DNA of 10,559 nucleotides from SAR324 cluster bacterium (GCA_022572825.1 JACZVE010000069.1:1-10559); one strand, 5' to 3'. Positions 1-7,505 are shown, counted from the first letter of the stretch. The notes: generated by a model not told the origin, from the sequence alone. Program-made: numbers and translations.

Positions 1-299
1 CGCGCGAGGGGTTGACCGGGTAGCTCATGCGAACGGTCGAGGAGGTACTAGAGATGGAACCGCTCCGTTGAAGAATTGCGCTTAACGCCAGTGCTGCGCC
101 ACGTGCGGGGTATGCGGCGGGCGATCGGCGTCGGGCGATCATTGCGCTCGTACCGCGAACATTCGCCCGGCGAGGCCAGACTGCGAGTTTGTGCCCACCT
201 CGCGCCGCCCAGCCCATACAGGCGCCGTGCGCAGCGACCGCTCGCACTGCCGGGGGCGGGTGGGCCGGAGAGGGGCGGCGGATGCGCCGGCCCGGCCTC
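1..299. other. Left-edge region without a convincing gene
   Basis: No reading frame here gives a recognisable protein, and the overlapping open frames are Arg/Pro/Ala-rich in the way GC-rich non-coding DNA usually is. One frame entering from the left edge stops at TAG 21-23 and could be the last few codons of an upstream gene, but six codons are too few to judge. A perfect AGGAGG (40-45) sits 8 bases before an ATG at 54-56, yet that frame stops after five codons (TGA 69-71). The same frame also opens at ATG 27-29 and would give a 14-residue peptide. The part near 262-301 is a GC-rich dyad next to the stop of the minus-strand gene that follows. Confidence 0.6.
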
Positions 300-301
300 T
301 C
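262..301 (-). terminator. GC-rich dyad at the 3' end of the HDO gene, possible terminator
   Basis: Two mutually exclusive stems can form: GGGCCGG (262-268) with CCGGCCC (287-293), and GAGAGG (268-273) with CCTCTC (296-301). They overlap the stop codon of the minus-strand gene ending at 300. No T-run follows on the minus strand, so this is not a standard intrinsic terminator. It may only slow transcription, or be chance in GC-rich DNA. Confidence 0.25.
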
Positions 302-992
302 AAGCCATCGCCATTTCCATGCCGTCGAAGAACTGCCACCACATGGCCAGCGAATGATCGACGGCAGCCAGCACGCGCTGCTGCACGGCATCGGTGGAGG
401 CGAACTTAATCACGATGTGGTCGCCTACGTCGGAGTGGTCGGCGTCGGCTATCTCGTGCACGTCCCAGAATGATACCTGCTCCTCGGTGAGCCCGTAGTG
501 CGCCTCCAGCTTCCGGGCAAAGGGGCCGAAGTTGCCCATGACCTGCCCCTCCGCCGCCAGGGTGATCGCAGCGGCACCCTCGATGAAATCGCGGTTGCGG
601 GTGGACAACTCAAACCAGTCGATGAGCGCCGCGGTGCCGGGCAGCGGCTTGGCGCCCCACATTTCCTCGTCCGGCACGTCGAAGGCCCGCGAAAAGCGCA
701 GGAACAGCTCCGGATGCGGCGCGCCACCGGAGATGGCGCCGGTTTCCTCCTCCCACAGGTTCTCGGCCAGGGCGCGGCGCTCTTCGGGAAATGGACAGGC
801 GGTGTGCAGTGCGCTGACGGCGCGGGGAAACTCCACCACTTGGAGGAAGAACTGCTGCGCGAAGATCTTCATCCGCTCGCGTGTCGGCACGCCATCGGCC
901 ACCTTCAGCCAGATCGGATGCCTGCCGAAGCTGCGCCCCTGCTGGACACGCTGCTGAATTGTCCGGGTCAACTCCTCTTTGCTCAGTGCCAT
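300..992 (-). CDS. CADD/PqqC-like iron-containing redox enzyme (HDO superfamily)
   Basis: This 230-residue protein belongs to the heme-oxygenase-like fold group of PqqC, TenA and chlamydial CADD, whose HDO members bind a two-iron cluster and use oxygen. The metal ligand pattern is visible: E82 (in LWEEETG), H93, E148 (LAAEGQ), then H179, D183 and H186 in HEIADADH. The last three repeat the H-x3-D-x2-H spacing of CADD. The length is normal for the family. The ATG start has a strong AGGAGGGG ribosome site about 7 bases upstream. The gene lies 84 bases after the transaldolase gene on the same strand, so co-transcription is possible. It contains only one tyrosine (Y166). CADD makes p-aminobenzoate by consuming its own Tyr, and from memory of that sequence the matching positions here are W28, F44 and F48. 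The fold and iron binding are well supported; the substrate is unknown. A TenA-type thiaminase is unlikely because TenA lacks this metal site. Confidence 0.85.
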   Translation of the reverse strand: MALSKEELTRTIQQRVQQGRSFGRHPIWLKVADGVPTRERMKIFAQQFFLQVVEFPRAVSALHTACPFPEERRALAENLWEEETGAISGGAPHPELFLRFSRAFDVPDEEMWGAKPLPGTAALIDWFELSTRNRDFIEGAAAITLAAEGQVMGNFGPFARKLEAHYGLTEEQVSFWDVHEIADADHSDVGDHIVIKFASTDAVQQRVLAAVDHSLAMWWQFFDGMEMAMA

Positions 993-1076
993 GGATTGTC
1001 CCCTCCTGCCTGTTTTGCAGCGATACGATCTGCGGCCCCCTGCCGGCGCCCCGGGCGGAGGCCGAATTTACGACGG

Positions 1077-2003
1077 CTACCTGTCGAACACCTTGGAGTC
1101 CTCGAAGAAGGCCTTCATGCCCTCGTCCGTTAATGGATGGTCCGCCACGCCCATCAGGAGCGGCGCCGGCACGGTGAGGATGTCCGCCCCTGCCAGCAGG
1201 CACTCCATCAACTGCACCGAGTTGCGGAACGAGGCGGCCAGCACCTCGGTCTTGATGCGGTAGTTGTTGAACACGGCCACGATCTCGTTGATGAGCCGCA
1301 CGCCGGCATTCTTGCGGGGCCCGTCCGTGGAAACGTAAGCGGAGTTGGCCGTGCGCTCCGGCCCGCCGTCTGGCGCCTTGTGATCCTCCATGAAGTAAAG
1401 GGAGTTGCCCGGCACACGTTCCACGTGATCGTGCTTGTACATGTAGTCCGCCAAACGCCCCAGAAACGGCGAGACGTACGCCGCGCCGGCATTCGCCGCC
1501 CAGAAGGCCTGGGTGGTGTTGAAAATCAGGGTCGCATTGACCTTGATATTCATTTCCCAGAGCCGCCGAATCATCTTCAGCCCGGTGAAGGGGTCGCGAT
1601 CCATCAAGCGGTAGCCGCCGGTGGGCACCTTCACCACGACGTTGTCCCCGAAGGCGGCCAGCTTGTTCGCCTGCACCACCATCTTCTCCGGCTCCAGTTC
1701 GGTGAGCTCCAGGGACACCGGAAAGGGCGCCATGTACTTGACGATCTCCTTCATGATCTTGTCCGCCGAATCCCAGGAGTCCGCCCCGGCCCGCTTGAGC
1801 AGCGTGGGATTGGTCGTAACGCCATTGATGATCCCTCCTTCCTTGAGGGGCTTGATCTCGTCCATGTCTGCGGTGTCCGCGAAAATTCGCGGGGCGAACT
1901 CCGCCGGGTGCGCCAGTTTCTTGCCCTTTTCCGTCAGGTTCACCGGCTCCATGGAGATGCGCCGCTCGCCTGCACCTGGGTGAATATCTGCCGGTCGTAA
2001 CAT
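1077..2003 (-). CDS. Transaldolase-family class I aldolase
   Basis: This TIM-barrel aldolase is expected to move three-carbon units between sugar phosphates in the pentose phosphate pathway, or to do a related aldol reaction. Key residues are visible (numbered from the ATG at 2003): D43 (FADTAD), N65 in GVTTNPTL, E99 (VSLEL), Schiff-base lysine K125 in VVKVP, T158 (NATLIF), S178 and F180 (SPFLGR). E99, S178 and F180 match the TalB-type transaldolase; fructose-6-phosphate aldolases carry Gln, Ala and Tyr there. The 308 residues are close to TalB (317) and longer than FSA/TalC (about 220). The extra length is an N-terminal extension of about 40 residues and a segment near 188-233. ATG 2003 is preferred over ATG 2009 because AAGGAG lies 8 bases before the former and only 2 before the latter. 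It sits between the GNAT gene (133 bases upstream) and the HDO gene (84 bases downstream). Confidence 0.88.
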   Translation of the reverse strand: MLRPADIHPGAGERRISMEPVNLTEKGKKLAHPAEFAPRIFADTADMDEIKPLKEGGIINGVTTNPTLLKRAGADSWDSADKIMKEIVKYMAPFPVSLELTELEPEKMVVQANKLAAFGDNVVVKVPTGGYRLMDRDPFTGLKMIRRLWEMNIKVNATLIFNTTQAFWAANAGAAYVSPFLGRLADYMYKHDHVERVPGNSLYFMEDHKAPDGGPERTANSAYVSTDGPRKNAGVRLINEIVAVFNNYRIKTEVLAASFRNSVQLMECLLAGADILTVPAPLLMGVADHPLTDEGMKAFFEDSKVFDR

Positions 2004-2136
2004 GTGCATCGCTCCTTAGTGGTCGATGGGAGGTTGGCAGCCCATCCTGCAGTCCTCGGTTCCTTGGTTTCTAACGCCAAAGGCGGAGACCCGTTCCCGG
2101 GCAGTTCGGAATAACCGTAAGTCTCTCCGTATACGA

Positions 2137-2709
2137 CTAAAGGTAACCTTGCCGCACCTCATCGGCTGTGATGGCAAAGATATCGTGGTCTTCCCAGATG
2201 TCGTTGATCTTCAGATAGCGCAGGGCCCGGCCCTCGTTGCGGAAGCGGCACTTTTGCGCCACGCGTACCGAGGCCTTGTTGCGGGGAATGATCGAGGCCT
2301 GCAGACGATGAAGACCCAGCTCGCCGAATCCGTAGAGCACGACGCGTTGCAGGGCCTCGGTCATGAATCCCTGCCCGGCCCGCGCGCAGGAAACGGAGTA
2401 GCCTACGAAGCCGTTTTGCCAAATGCTGCGCACAATGCCGGACAGGCTGATACGCCCGTGCAGCTTGGCTGTTCGGGATGTGCGCTCCAAGATGCCGAAG
2501 AGCACTCCGGTGTCGTTGCGGCGGTCCTCCTGGCACTGATAGAGGATGTTGCGCTGGCCCTCCAGGCTGAAGTAGCTTTCCGGATGGGCCGGCTCCCAGG
2601 GGGCCAGCCAATTCCTGTTTTCCTGTACGTAGTCCAAAAGCAAAGGAGCATCGTCAGGTTGCAGGGGACGCAGCAGCAAGCGCTGCGTTTTTAGTGTGGA
2701 GCCAATCAC
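2137..2709 (-). CDS. RimJ-like GNAT-family N-acetyltransferase
   Basis: This is a GNAT acetyltransferase that transfers an acetyl group from acetyl-CoA. Its closest match in my memory is RimJ, which acetylates the N-terminus of ribosomal protein S5. Residues 8-16 (TQRLLLRPL) form the usual first strand, ENRNWLAPWEP (30-40) matches the RimJ substrate region, GYSVSCARAGQGFMTEAL (103-120) carries the acetyl-CoA pyrophosphate loop, and HRLQASIIPRNKASVRVAQK (134-153) is the typical C-terminal motif B with the Asn-x-x-S element. The frame extends to a GTG at 2763, but no ribosome site precedes it. GTG 2709 has GGGGAG 8 bases upstream and gives an N-terminus like the family, so I chose 190 residues; the longer 208-residue form remains possible. 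Its substrate may be S5 or another protein, since many RimJ-like enzymes are uncharacterised. Confidence 0.85.
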   Translation of the reverse strand: MIGSTLKTQRLLLRPLQPDDAPLLLDYVQENRNWLAPWEPAHPESYFSLEGQRNILYQCQEDRRNDTGVLFGILERTSRTAKLHGRISLSGIVRSIWQNGFVGYSVSCARAGQGFMTEALQRVVLYGFGELGLHRLQASIIPRNKASVRVAQKCRFRNEGRALRYLKINDIWEDHDIFAITADEVRQGYL

Positions 2710-2787
2710 CTCCCTCGCTCCCCATAGCTTGCATCGGCTCCGTGTCGTCACCGCGTCAGACACCGTATTGTTTACCGGCTCCCGCCA

Positions 2788-2796
2788 ATTATCACA
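2788..2796 (-). promoter_or_regulatory. Candidate extended -10 promoter for the GNAT gene
   Basis: On the minus strand TGT GATAAT forms an extended -10 element (5 of 6 matches plus the TG). No good -35 box lies at the right distance. It would give a leader of roughly 70 bases before the GTG at 2709 and might also serve the transaldolase and HDO genes downstream. Confidence 0.3.
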
Positions 2797-3187
2797 AGCG
2801 GCCTGCGCCAGTGGGCTCTTGCTCCACCGTTTCTCTGCGTATCTTCTCTGCCTGACTTGTCTGCGTATCTGAGACCTTTGCGTGACTCCACTGCCAGGGT
2901 GCCGCGTGCATTTTATCGTCCGACCTCACCCCGCCGCCGTCCGGGCGGCACCCCTCTCCTTGCAAAGGAGAGGGGCTGAAATCCGGGAGTACACAGACGG
3001 CGAGTTTGCCGGCATGTCTGTAGGGCGCCGGCCGAAACGCTGCAAAGCGGCTCGCCGAACGGCCCTCATGACGCCCGCGCGTTTCAGGGGGTGAGTTATT
3101 CGAACAGCCGACCCGCCCTCGCCCTTACGCAGAGGTCTCGTATCCAATCTGCCTGACTGCTCCGCGTGGTGCAGCCCGGAAATCCGA
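2797..3187. other. Divergent intergenic region without a gene
   Basis: This stretch separates the minus-strand GNAT gene from plus-strand tldD. A 70-codon frame at 2882-3094 crosses the double hairpin and resembles no protein family I know, so I treat it as non-coding. An 11-base direct repeat (TCTGCGTATCT) occurs at 2834-2844 and 2860-2870. The main structured element is the REP-like repeat listed separately. Confidence 0.65.
2921..2975. repeat. REP-like double hairpin
   Basis: Two hairpins stand in tandem. The first pairs GCCGCC (2933-2938) with GGCGGC (2944-2949) around a 5-base loop. The second pairs CCCCTCTCCTT (2951-2961) with AAGGAGAGGGG (2965-2975) around a 3-base loop, an 11-bp perfect stem. 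The CCTCACCCC lead-in (2924-2932) plus a CCCCTCTCC/GGAGAGGGG palindrome resembles the short intergenic repeats scattered through many proteobacterial genomes. Only one copy lies in this window, so its repeated nature is inferred. It could act as a bidirectional terminator or an mRNA-stabilising hairpin. Confidence 0.6.
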
Positions 3188-3215
3188 TTGTGTTCTTATG
3201 CCCCGCTGCTATCAT
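3188..3215 (+). promoter_or_regulatory. Candidate promoter for tldD-tldE
   Basis: TTGTGT (3188-3193) and TATCAT (3210-3215) are 16 bases apart. The -10 box matches 5 of 6 and is extended by TGC directly upstream; the -35 matches only 3 of 6. The predicted start near 3222 would leave a leader of about 40 bases to the tldD ATG, which fits the ribosome site there. Confidence 0.4.
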
Positions 3216-3261
3216 GGAATTCTAGTTGGTCTAACGACACCGATGCACTTGAGGAGCGCAT

Positions 3262-4641
3262 ATGCTGGCCGAATCCACCGTGCACAAGGTGCTGGAACTC
3301 GGCACGAGCCGGGGCGCCGATTTTGCGGAGGTGTTCGTGGAGGAATCCCGGGTTTCCGCCATCGACCTGATGGACAAGAAAATCGAGGACATTACCTCGG
3401 GCAATTCCTTCGGCGTGGGCGTGCGCCTGCTTTTCGGGGACGAGGCCTATTACGGCTACAGCAGCGACGCTTCCGAGGGGCAGTTGCTCACGTTGACGGA
3501 AAATCTGGCCCGTTCCCATGCCCAGGGGGCGCCGGGCGATTTACGGCCCTTCCGCGTGGAATCGGTGCAAGATCGCCACCCCGTGCGGGTCGATCCCGAC
3601 TCGGTGCCGAAAGGCCAGCGGGTGGAGCTGCTTCGGCATCTGGACGATCTGACGCGCAGGCACGGCGAGGCGATCCGTCAGGTGGGCGCCTCGGTACTGG
3701 AGAAAAGGCGCGACGTGCTGATCGCCAACAGCGAAGGCCTGTGGGCGGAGGATGGCCGCCAGTATGCGCGCTTGCGCTTGTCCGCCCTCGCGGAGCAAGG
3801 GGATGGACCGCAGACCGCCACGGAAAGTCCGGGCGTGCTGGGCGGCTACGAGTTCTTTGAGGAGCTGGACCTGGGGCGGCTTTCCGAGGACGCCGCCCAG
3901 GCCGCGATACGCATGGCCGGCGCCGGCTACATCGATGGAGGCATGATGCCCGTCGTACTCGGCAACGGTTTTGGGGGCGTGATCTTTCACGAGGCATGCG
4001 GCCATCCGCTGGAAACGGAAGCGATCCGCAAGAACGCCTCCCCGTTCGCCGGGAAGATCGGCTCGCAAGTGGCCCAACCGATCCTGACCGCTATCGACGA
4101 TGGCAACCTGGCCAACCGCTGGGGCTCGCTGAACGTGGACGACGAGGGACTGCCCGCGCAGCGCACGGTGTTGATCGAAAACGGAATCCTGAAGAACTAT
4201 ATGAGCGACCGCATCGGGGCCAGACAGGTGGGCGTTCCGCGCACGGGATCGGCGCGGCGGGAGTCCTATAAGTTCGCGCCGGTCAGCCGCATGCGCAATA
4301 CCTATATCGAGCGCGGGCCGCACCAGGTGGAGGAAATGATCGCTTCGGTGGATTTCGGCCTGTACGCCAAGAAGATGGGTGGTGGCTCGGTCGATCCGGC
4401 CACCGGCGAGTTCAACTTCGCCGTGCAGGAGGGCTACGCCATCCGCAAGGGCAAGATCGCCGAACCGGTGCGCGGCGCCACCCTGATCGGCAAGGGCTTC
4501 GAGGTATTGCCCTTGATCTCCATGATTGGCGATGATCTGGAGCTGGCCGCGGGCATGTGCGGCGCTTCCAGCGGCTGGGTACCCACCACCGTGGGCCAAC
4601 CCACCCTGAAGATCGACCGCATCTTGGTGGGGGGGCGTTGA
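3262..4641 (+). CDS. tldD: TldD metalloprotease subunit
   Basis: TldD is the catalytic half of the TldD/TldE zinc protease, which feeds unfolded peptides through a narrow central cavity in the cytoplasm. In E. coli it removes the microcin B17 leader peptide and degrades the CcdA antitoxin. The 459-residue protein shows HEACGH at 243-248, the HExxxH zinc motif, inside GFGGVIFHEACGHPLE. The Cys that supplies the third zinc ligand in E. coli TldD corresponds to C433 in the C-terminal GMCG. The ending VGQPTLKIDRILVGG is typical. The N-terminal half (about 1-210) holds the usual DUF-like alpha/beta domain. The ATG start follows GAGGAG by 5 bases. The HEACGHPLE form and length differ from E. coli (HEAVGHGLE, 481 residues) and resemble the TldD/PmbA proteins found as adjacent pairs in other bacteria. 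It overlaps tldE by one base. Confidence 0.95.
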   Translation: MLAESTVHKVLELGTSRGADFAEVFVEESRVSAIDLMDKKIEDITSGNSFGVGVRLLFGDEAYYGYSSDASEGQLLTLTENLARSHAQGAPGDLRPFRVESVQDRHPVRVDPDSVPKGQRVELLRHLDDLTRRHGEAIRQVGASVLEKRRDVLIANSEGLWAEDGRQYARLRLSALAEQGDGPQTATESPGVLGGYEFFEELDLGRLSEDAAQAAIRMAGAGYIDGGMMPVVLGNGFGGVIFHEACGHPLETEAIRKNASPFAGKIGSQVAQPILTAIDDGNLANRWGSLNVDDEGLPAQRTVLIENGILKNYMSDRIGARQVGVPRTGSARRESYKFAPVSRMRNTYIERGPHQVEEMIASVDFGLYAKKMGGGSVDPATGEFNFAVQEGYAIRKGKIAEPVRGATLIGKGFEVLPLISMIGDDLELAAGMCGASSGWVPTTVGQPTLKIDRILVGGR

Positions 4642-5981
4642 TGGAGGGCCAGGCCGCCATCGAGTATGCCCTCTCGCTTGCCCGTGAGCACCACGAGCGC
4701 GACGCCGACGCCTTGCTCGACCGCAGCGACAGCCTCACCATCCGGGTGCTGAACGGCAAAGTGGAAAAAGTGGATCAATCCACCGCGCTCGGGCTCGGCG
4801 TGCGTGTCGTCAAGGAGGGCCGCACCGGTGTCGCCTACACCGAGCGGCTGGAACCTGCCGCCATCGAGAGTGCATTTCTGGCCGCCAGGGAAAACGCGGC
4901 GCTGCCCGATCCGACCGAAGTGGTGATGACGACCGATTTGCCGGATCTGCCCGATGCGGCCACCTTGGGGCTTTACAATCCGGCCTTGGACCAGCTCGGG
5001 CTGGACGACCTGGCCACATTCGGGCTGGAGGCGGAAGCCGCCGCGCTCGCAGCGGATCCGCGCGTCAAGGCCGTGCCGTACCTGATCGTGCAGCGCGAGC
5101 AGAGCAGCCAGACGGTCGCCTCGACCCATGGGGTGAGGTACACCCAGCGGCAAAATTCGGTGGGCGCTTACTGCAGCGCCATGCTGGAGGAGGGTGGCCA
5201 GCGCAAGAGCGGTAACCACTTCTGGAACAGCCGGATCTGGGAGCCAACGCGCGCCCGTACCCTGGGCGGCGAGGCGGCCGCGAAAGGCGCGGCCCTGCTG
5301 GGCGCCAAGCCCATCGCTCGCGCGAAGCTACCCGTTGTACTGGATGAATACGTGGCTCCGCAATTGCTGGGCATGTATTTCGGCAACTTCTCGGGGGAAT
5401 CGGCGCAAAAAGGGGTCTCGCGACTAAAGGGGCGCCTGGGAGAGACGATTGCGGATGCAGCCATTACGCTGACCGATGATCCGCACCTGCAAGGCGCGTC
5501 CGGCTCGCGCTTCCTCGACGTTGAGGGGGTTGCCACCCGACCTCTGCCGTTGATCGAAGAGGGCGTGTTCCGCAACTTCCTCTACCATATCCAGTCTGCC
5601 CGCAAGGACGGCAAGGAATCCACCGGCCACGCGGGCCGTGGGTACGCCGGCGGGATCTCCACGCGCAGCCACAACCTGGTGATGCGTCGCGGCGCATACG
5701 AGCTGGAGGAGCTGTGCGCCCTCCCCCAGCGCTGCCTGCTGGTCACCGAGCTGGAAGGCGGAGCCGGCTGCAACCCGGTCAGTGGTGATATCTCCATCGG
5801 CGTACAGGGCTTTCTGGTGAAGGGAGGACGGCGCGTGCGGCCCGTTGACAGCGTCACGATCGCGGGCAATTTCTACGAGCTCATGAAAGGCATCAAGGCC
5901 CTGGGCAAGCGCTATCAGCCCAACCTCAGCAAGCGCTTCATACCGGCGATGTTGGTGGAAGGTCTGGCCGTCTCCGGCTAG
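4641..5981 (+). CDS. tldE: TldE (PmbA) protease subunit
   Basis: TldE is the partner of TldD. It lacks its own HExxxH motif and shapes the closed substrate chamber of the heterodimer. The 446-residue length matches the family (450 in E. coli). Visible family marks are the N-terminal SLTIRVLNGKVEKVDQS (31-47), GVRVVKEGRTGVAYT (53-67), the central VATRPLPLIEEGVFRNFLYH (297-316), and the C-terminal GGAGCNPVSGDISIGVQGF (373-391), the TldE form of the GxNPVTGDFS segment. The frame is open upstream to 4557, inside tldD, but ATG 4641 gives the family N-terminus. It shares its A with the tldD TGA in a TGATG junction, which implies translational coupling and equal amounts of the two subunits. In E. 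coli the two genes are far apart; here they form a bicistronic unit. Confidence 0.95.
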   Translation: MEGQAAIEYALSLAREHHERDADALLDRSDSLTIRVLNGKVEKVDQSTALGLGVRVVKEGRTGVAYTERLEPAAIESAFLAARENAALPDPTEVVMTTDLPDLPDAATLGLYNPALDQLGLDDLATFGLEAEAAALAADPRVKAVPYLIVQREQSSQTVASTHGVRYTQRQNSVGAYCSAMLEEGGQRKSGNHFWNSRIWEPTRARTLGGEAAAKGAALLGAKPIARAKLPVVLDEYVAPQLLGMYFGNFSGESAQKGVSRLKGRLGETIADAAITLTDDPHLQGASGSRFLDVEGVATRPLPLIEEGVFRNFLYHIQSARKDGKESTGHAGRGYAGGISTRSHNLVMRRGAYELEELCALPQRCLLVTELEGGAGCNPVSGDISIGVQGFLVKGGRRVRPVDSVTIAGNFYELMKGIKALGKRYQPNLSKRFIPAMLVEGLAVSG

Positions 5982-6110
5982 CGGTGCGCGACCGGATGCC
6001 CCAATGCGGTAGGAAAACCCTTTTCGAACCCACTGCCCTGAACCGCTCCGCTGCCGACCCAGAGCCCATTTCACACGGATTCCCCCATACCGCGGCGGAA
6101 CAAGGCGCCC

Positions 6111-7505
6111 TTGCTCAGTAAGCACTCAGACGCGATCGCGCCCGGCGGGCACACCATCTCCGCCGAAGGCATCCACCCCAACGTGCACTTCATCTGCCGG
6201 TGTCTGCGCGAGCAGGGCTACGAAGCCCTGCTGGTGGGCGGCGCCGTGCGCGATCTGCTGCTGGGCCGCCAACCGAAGGACTACGACCTGGCCACCTCCG
6301 CGCCACCGGAGGCGGTCAGGCGGCTATTCCGCAACGCCCGCTTGATCGGGCGGCGCTTCCGCCTGGTGCTGCTTCGCTATCCCAATATGTCCGTAGAGGT
6401 GTCGACTTTCCGCGGCGAGCCACTGGACAAGCAAAACGGCATGATCCACCGCGACAACCGCTACGGTACCTGGCGCGAGGATGCCCCGCGGCGCGACTTC
6501 ACGATCAATGCCCTGGCGTTCGATCCGCTCGCCCAGGTGCTGCACGATCCGGTGGGGGGATTGAAGGACCTGCAACGGGGCCGGATTCGCACGATCAAGC
6601 CTCCCCGCGAGTCCTTCACGGAGGATCCCGTGCGCATGCTGCGGGCCGTGCGATTCAAGGTGCGCCTGGGATTCGAGATCGATCCCCAGTGCGAAGCGGC
6701 TATTGCGGACAAGTTGCATTTGCTCAACGACGTCAAGCGGCACCGCCTCGCCGAAGAAATCCAGCGCTTCCTCACCTGCGGCCAGGCCGTGCCTGCCTAC
6801 CGCGAGTTTGACCGGCTGGGACTGCTGCGGCCGCTGCTGGGGATCGAGGCACATCGCTGGTTCGTCTCGGCGCGCGCGCTGCGCGATCCTCTCGCTGTCA
6901 TGCAGCCCTTCCTGGCCGAAATGGATCGTTGGACGGCGGCGGGCGGCGAGCCAATTGCACCTACCGTGGCGCAGTTGGGTTTGTTGACCTCGCTCGCCCT
7001 GGAAAGATATCAGCGCTATCTGCTGGGTGCAGACCTGCAAGATCAACCTGCCAAGCTGGGCAGGAGCAAGAAGCAAATGCCCCGCATACTGGCCGAATGG
7101 GGAATGCTCAACGGGCAGATCGCGCCCGCCCTGGCCATCGTTGACGCAGCCAGGGTGCTCGTTCGCGCTGGTGGCAAGCCGTTGCGCGATCCAGGTGCCG
7201 CCGACGCCTTGCCCGGCATCCGCGAAGCGCTGCTCCTGCTGGCGATCCTGCGGAACGTGCGCGGACACAGTCTCGAATTTGTCGAAAAGGCCCTGCACAA
7301 CCTGCACCGATTGCCCGATTTGCCCATCCTCGATCACCCCCGTCCCGCCAACCGCCCGCCTCGCCGCCGCCCTCTCGCGCGACCCCGCCGCCACCGGCCC
7401 TGGCCGCGGGGAGAACCCGTGCCAACCCCGCCGGGCGGGCGGGCCGATTCCCGGGTTGCGCGCCACGGCAAGCGTTCGACTGGCCGCAATACGGATGGGA
7501 AATAG
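6111..7505 (+). CDS. pcnB: Poly(A) polymerase I (PcnB-type nucleotidyltransferase)
   Basis: This class II nucleotidyltransferase is expected to add 3' poly(A) tails that mark RNAs for decay. LVGGAVRDLLLGRQPKDYDL (41-60) is the catalytic head, with metal-binding D57 and D59; E96 in VEVSTFRG is the likely third acidic residue. RLIGRRFRL (77-85) distinguishes PcnB from CCA-adding enzymes. RRDFTINAL (127-135) and EDPVRMLRAVRF (171-182) complete the neck region. After about residue 408 comes a Pro/Arg-rich basic tail, a common RNA-binding feature of PcnB. The length (464) matches E. coli PcnB (465). The start is TTG, preceded by AAGG 5 bases upstream; later starts would cut conserved N-terminal residues (HTISAEGI). 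A weak start recalls E. coli pcnB, which uses AUU to keep expression low. It lies 129 bases after tldE. The usual neighbour folK is missing. Confidence 0.9.
   Translation: MLSKHSDAIAPGGHTISAEGIHPNVHFICRCLREQGYEALLVGGAVRDLLLGRQPKDYDLATSAPPEAVRRLFRNARLIGRRFRLVLLRYPNMSVEVSTFRGEPLDKQNGMIHRDNRYGTWREDAPRRDFTINALAFDPLAQVLHDPVGGLKDLQRGRIRTIKPPRESFTEDPVRMLRAVRFKVRLGFEIDPQCEAAIADKLHLLNDVKRHRLAEEIQRFLTCGQAVPAYREFDRLGLLRPLLGIEAHRWFVSARALRDPLAVMQPFLAEMDRWTAAGGEPIAPTVAQLGLLTSLALERYQRYLLGADLQDQPAKLGRSKKQMPRILAEWGMLNGQIAPALAIVDAARVLVRAGGKPLRDPGAADALPGIREALLLLAILRNVRGHSLEFVEKALHNLHRLPDLPILDHPRPANRPPRRRPLARPRRHRPWPRGEPVPTPPGGRADSRVARHGKRSTGRNTDGK

Noticed and set aside
1137..2000. 287-codon plus-strand open frame
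   Set aside because: It is the antisense shadow of the transaldolase gene, which has intact catalytic residues.
3541..4599. 352-codon minus-strand open frame
   Set aside because: It is antisense to tldD and has His/Arg/Gly-rich composition typical of a shadow frame.
7330..7505. Frameshift at the 3' end of pcnB
   Set aside because: The Pro/Arg-rich ending looks odd, but basic low-complexity tails are usual for PcnB and the total length matches the family.
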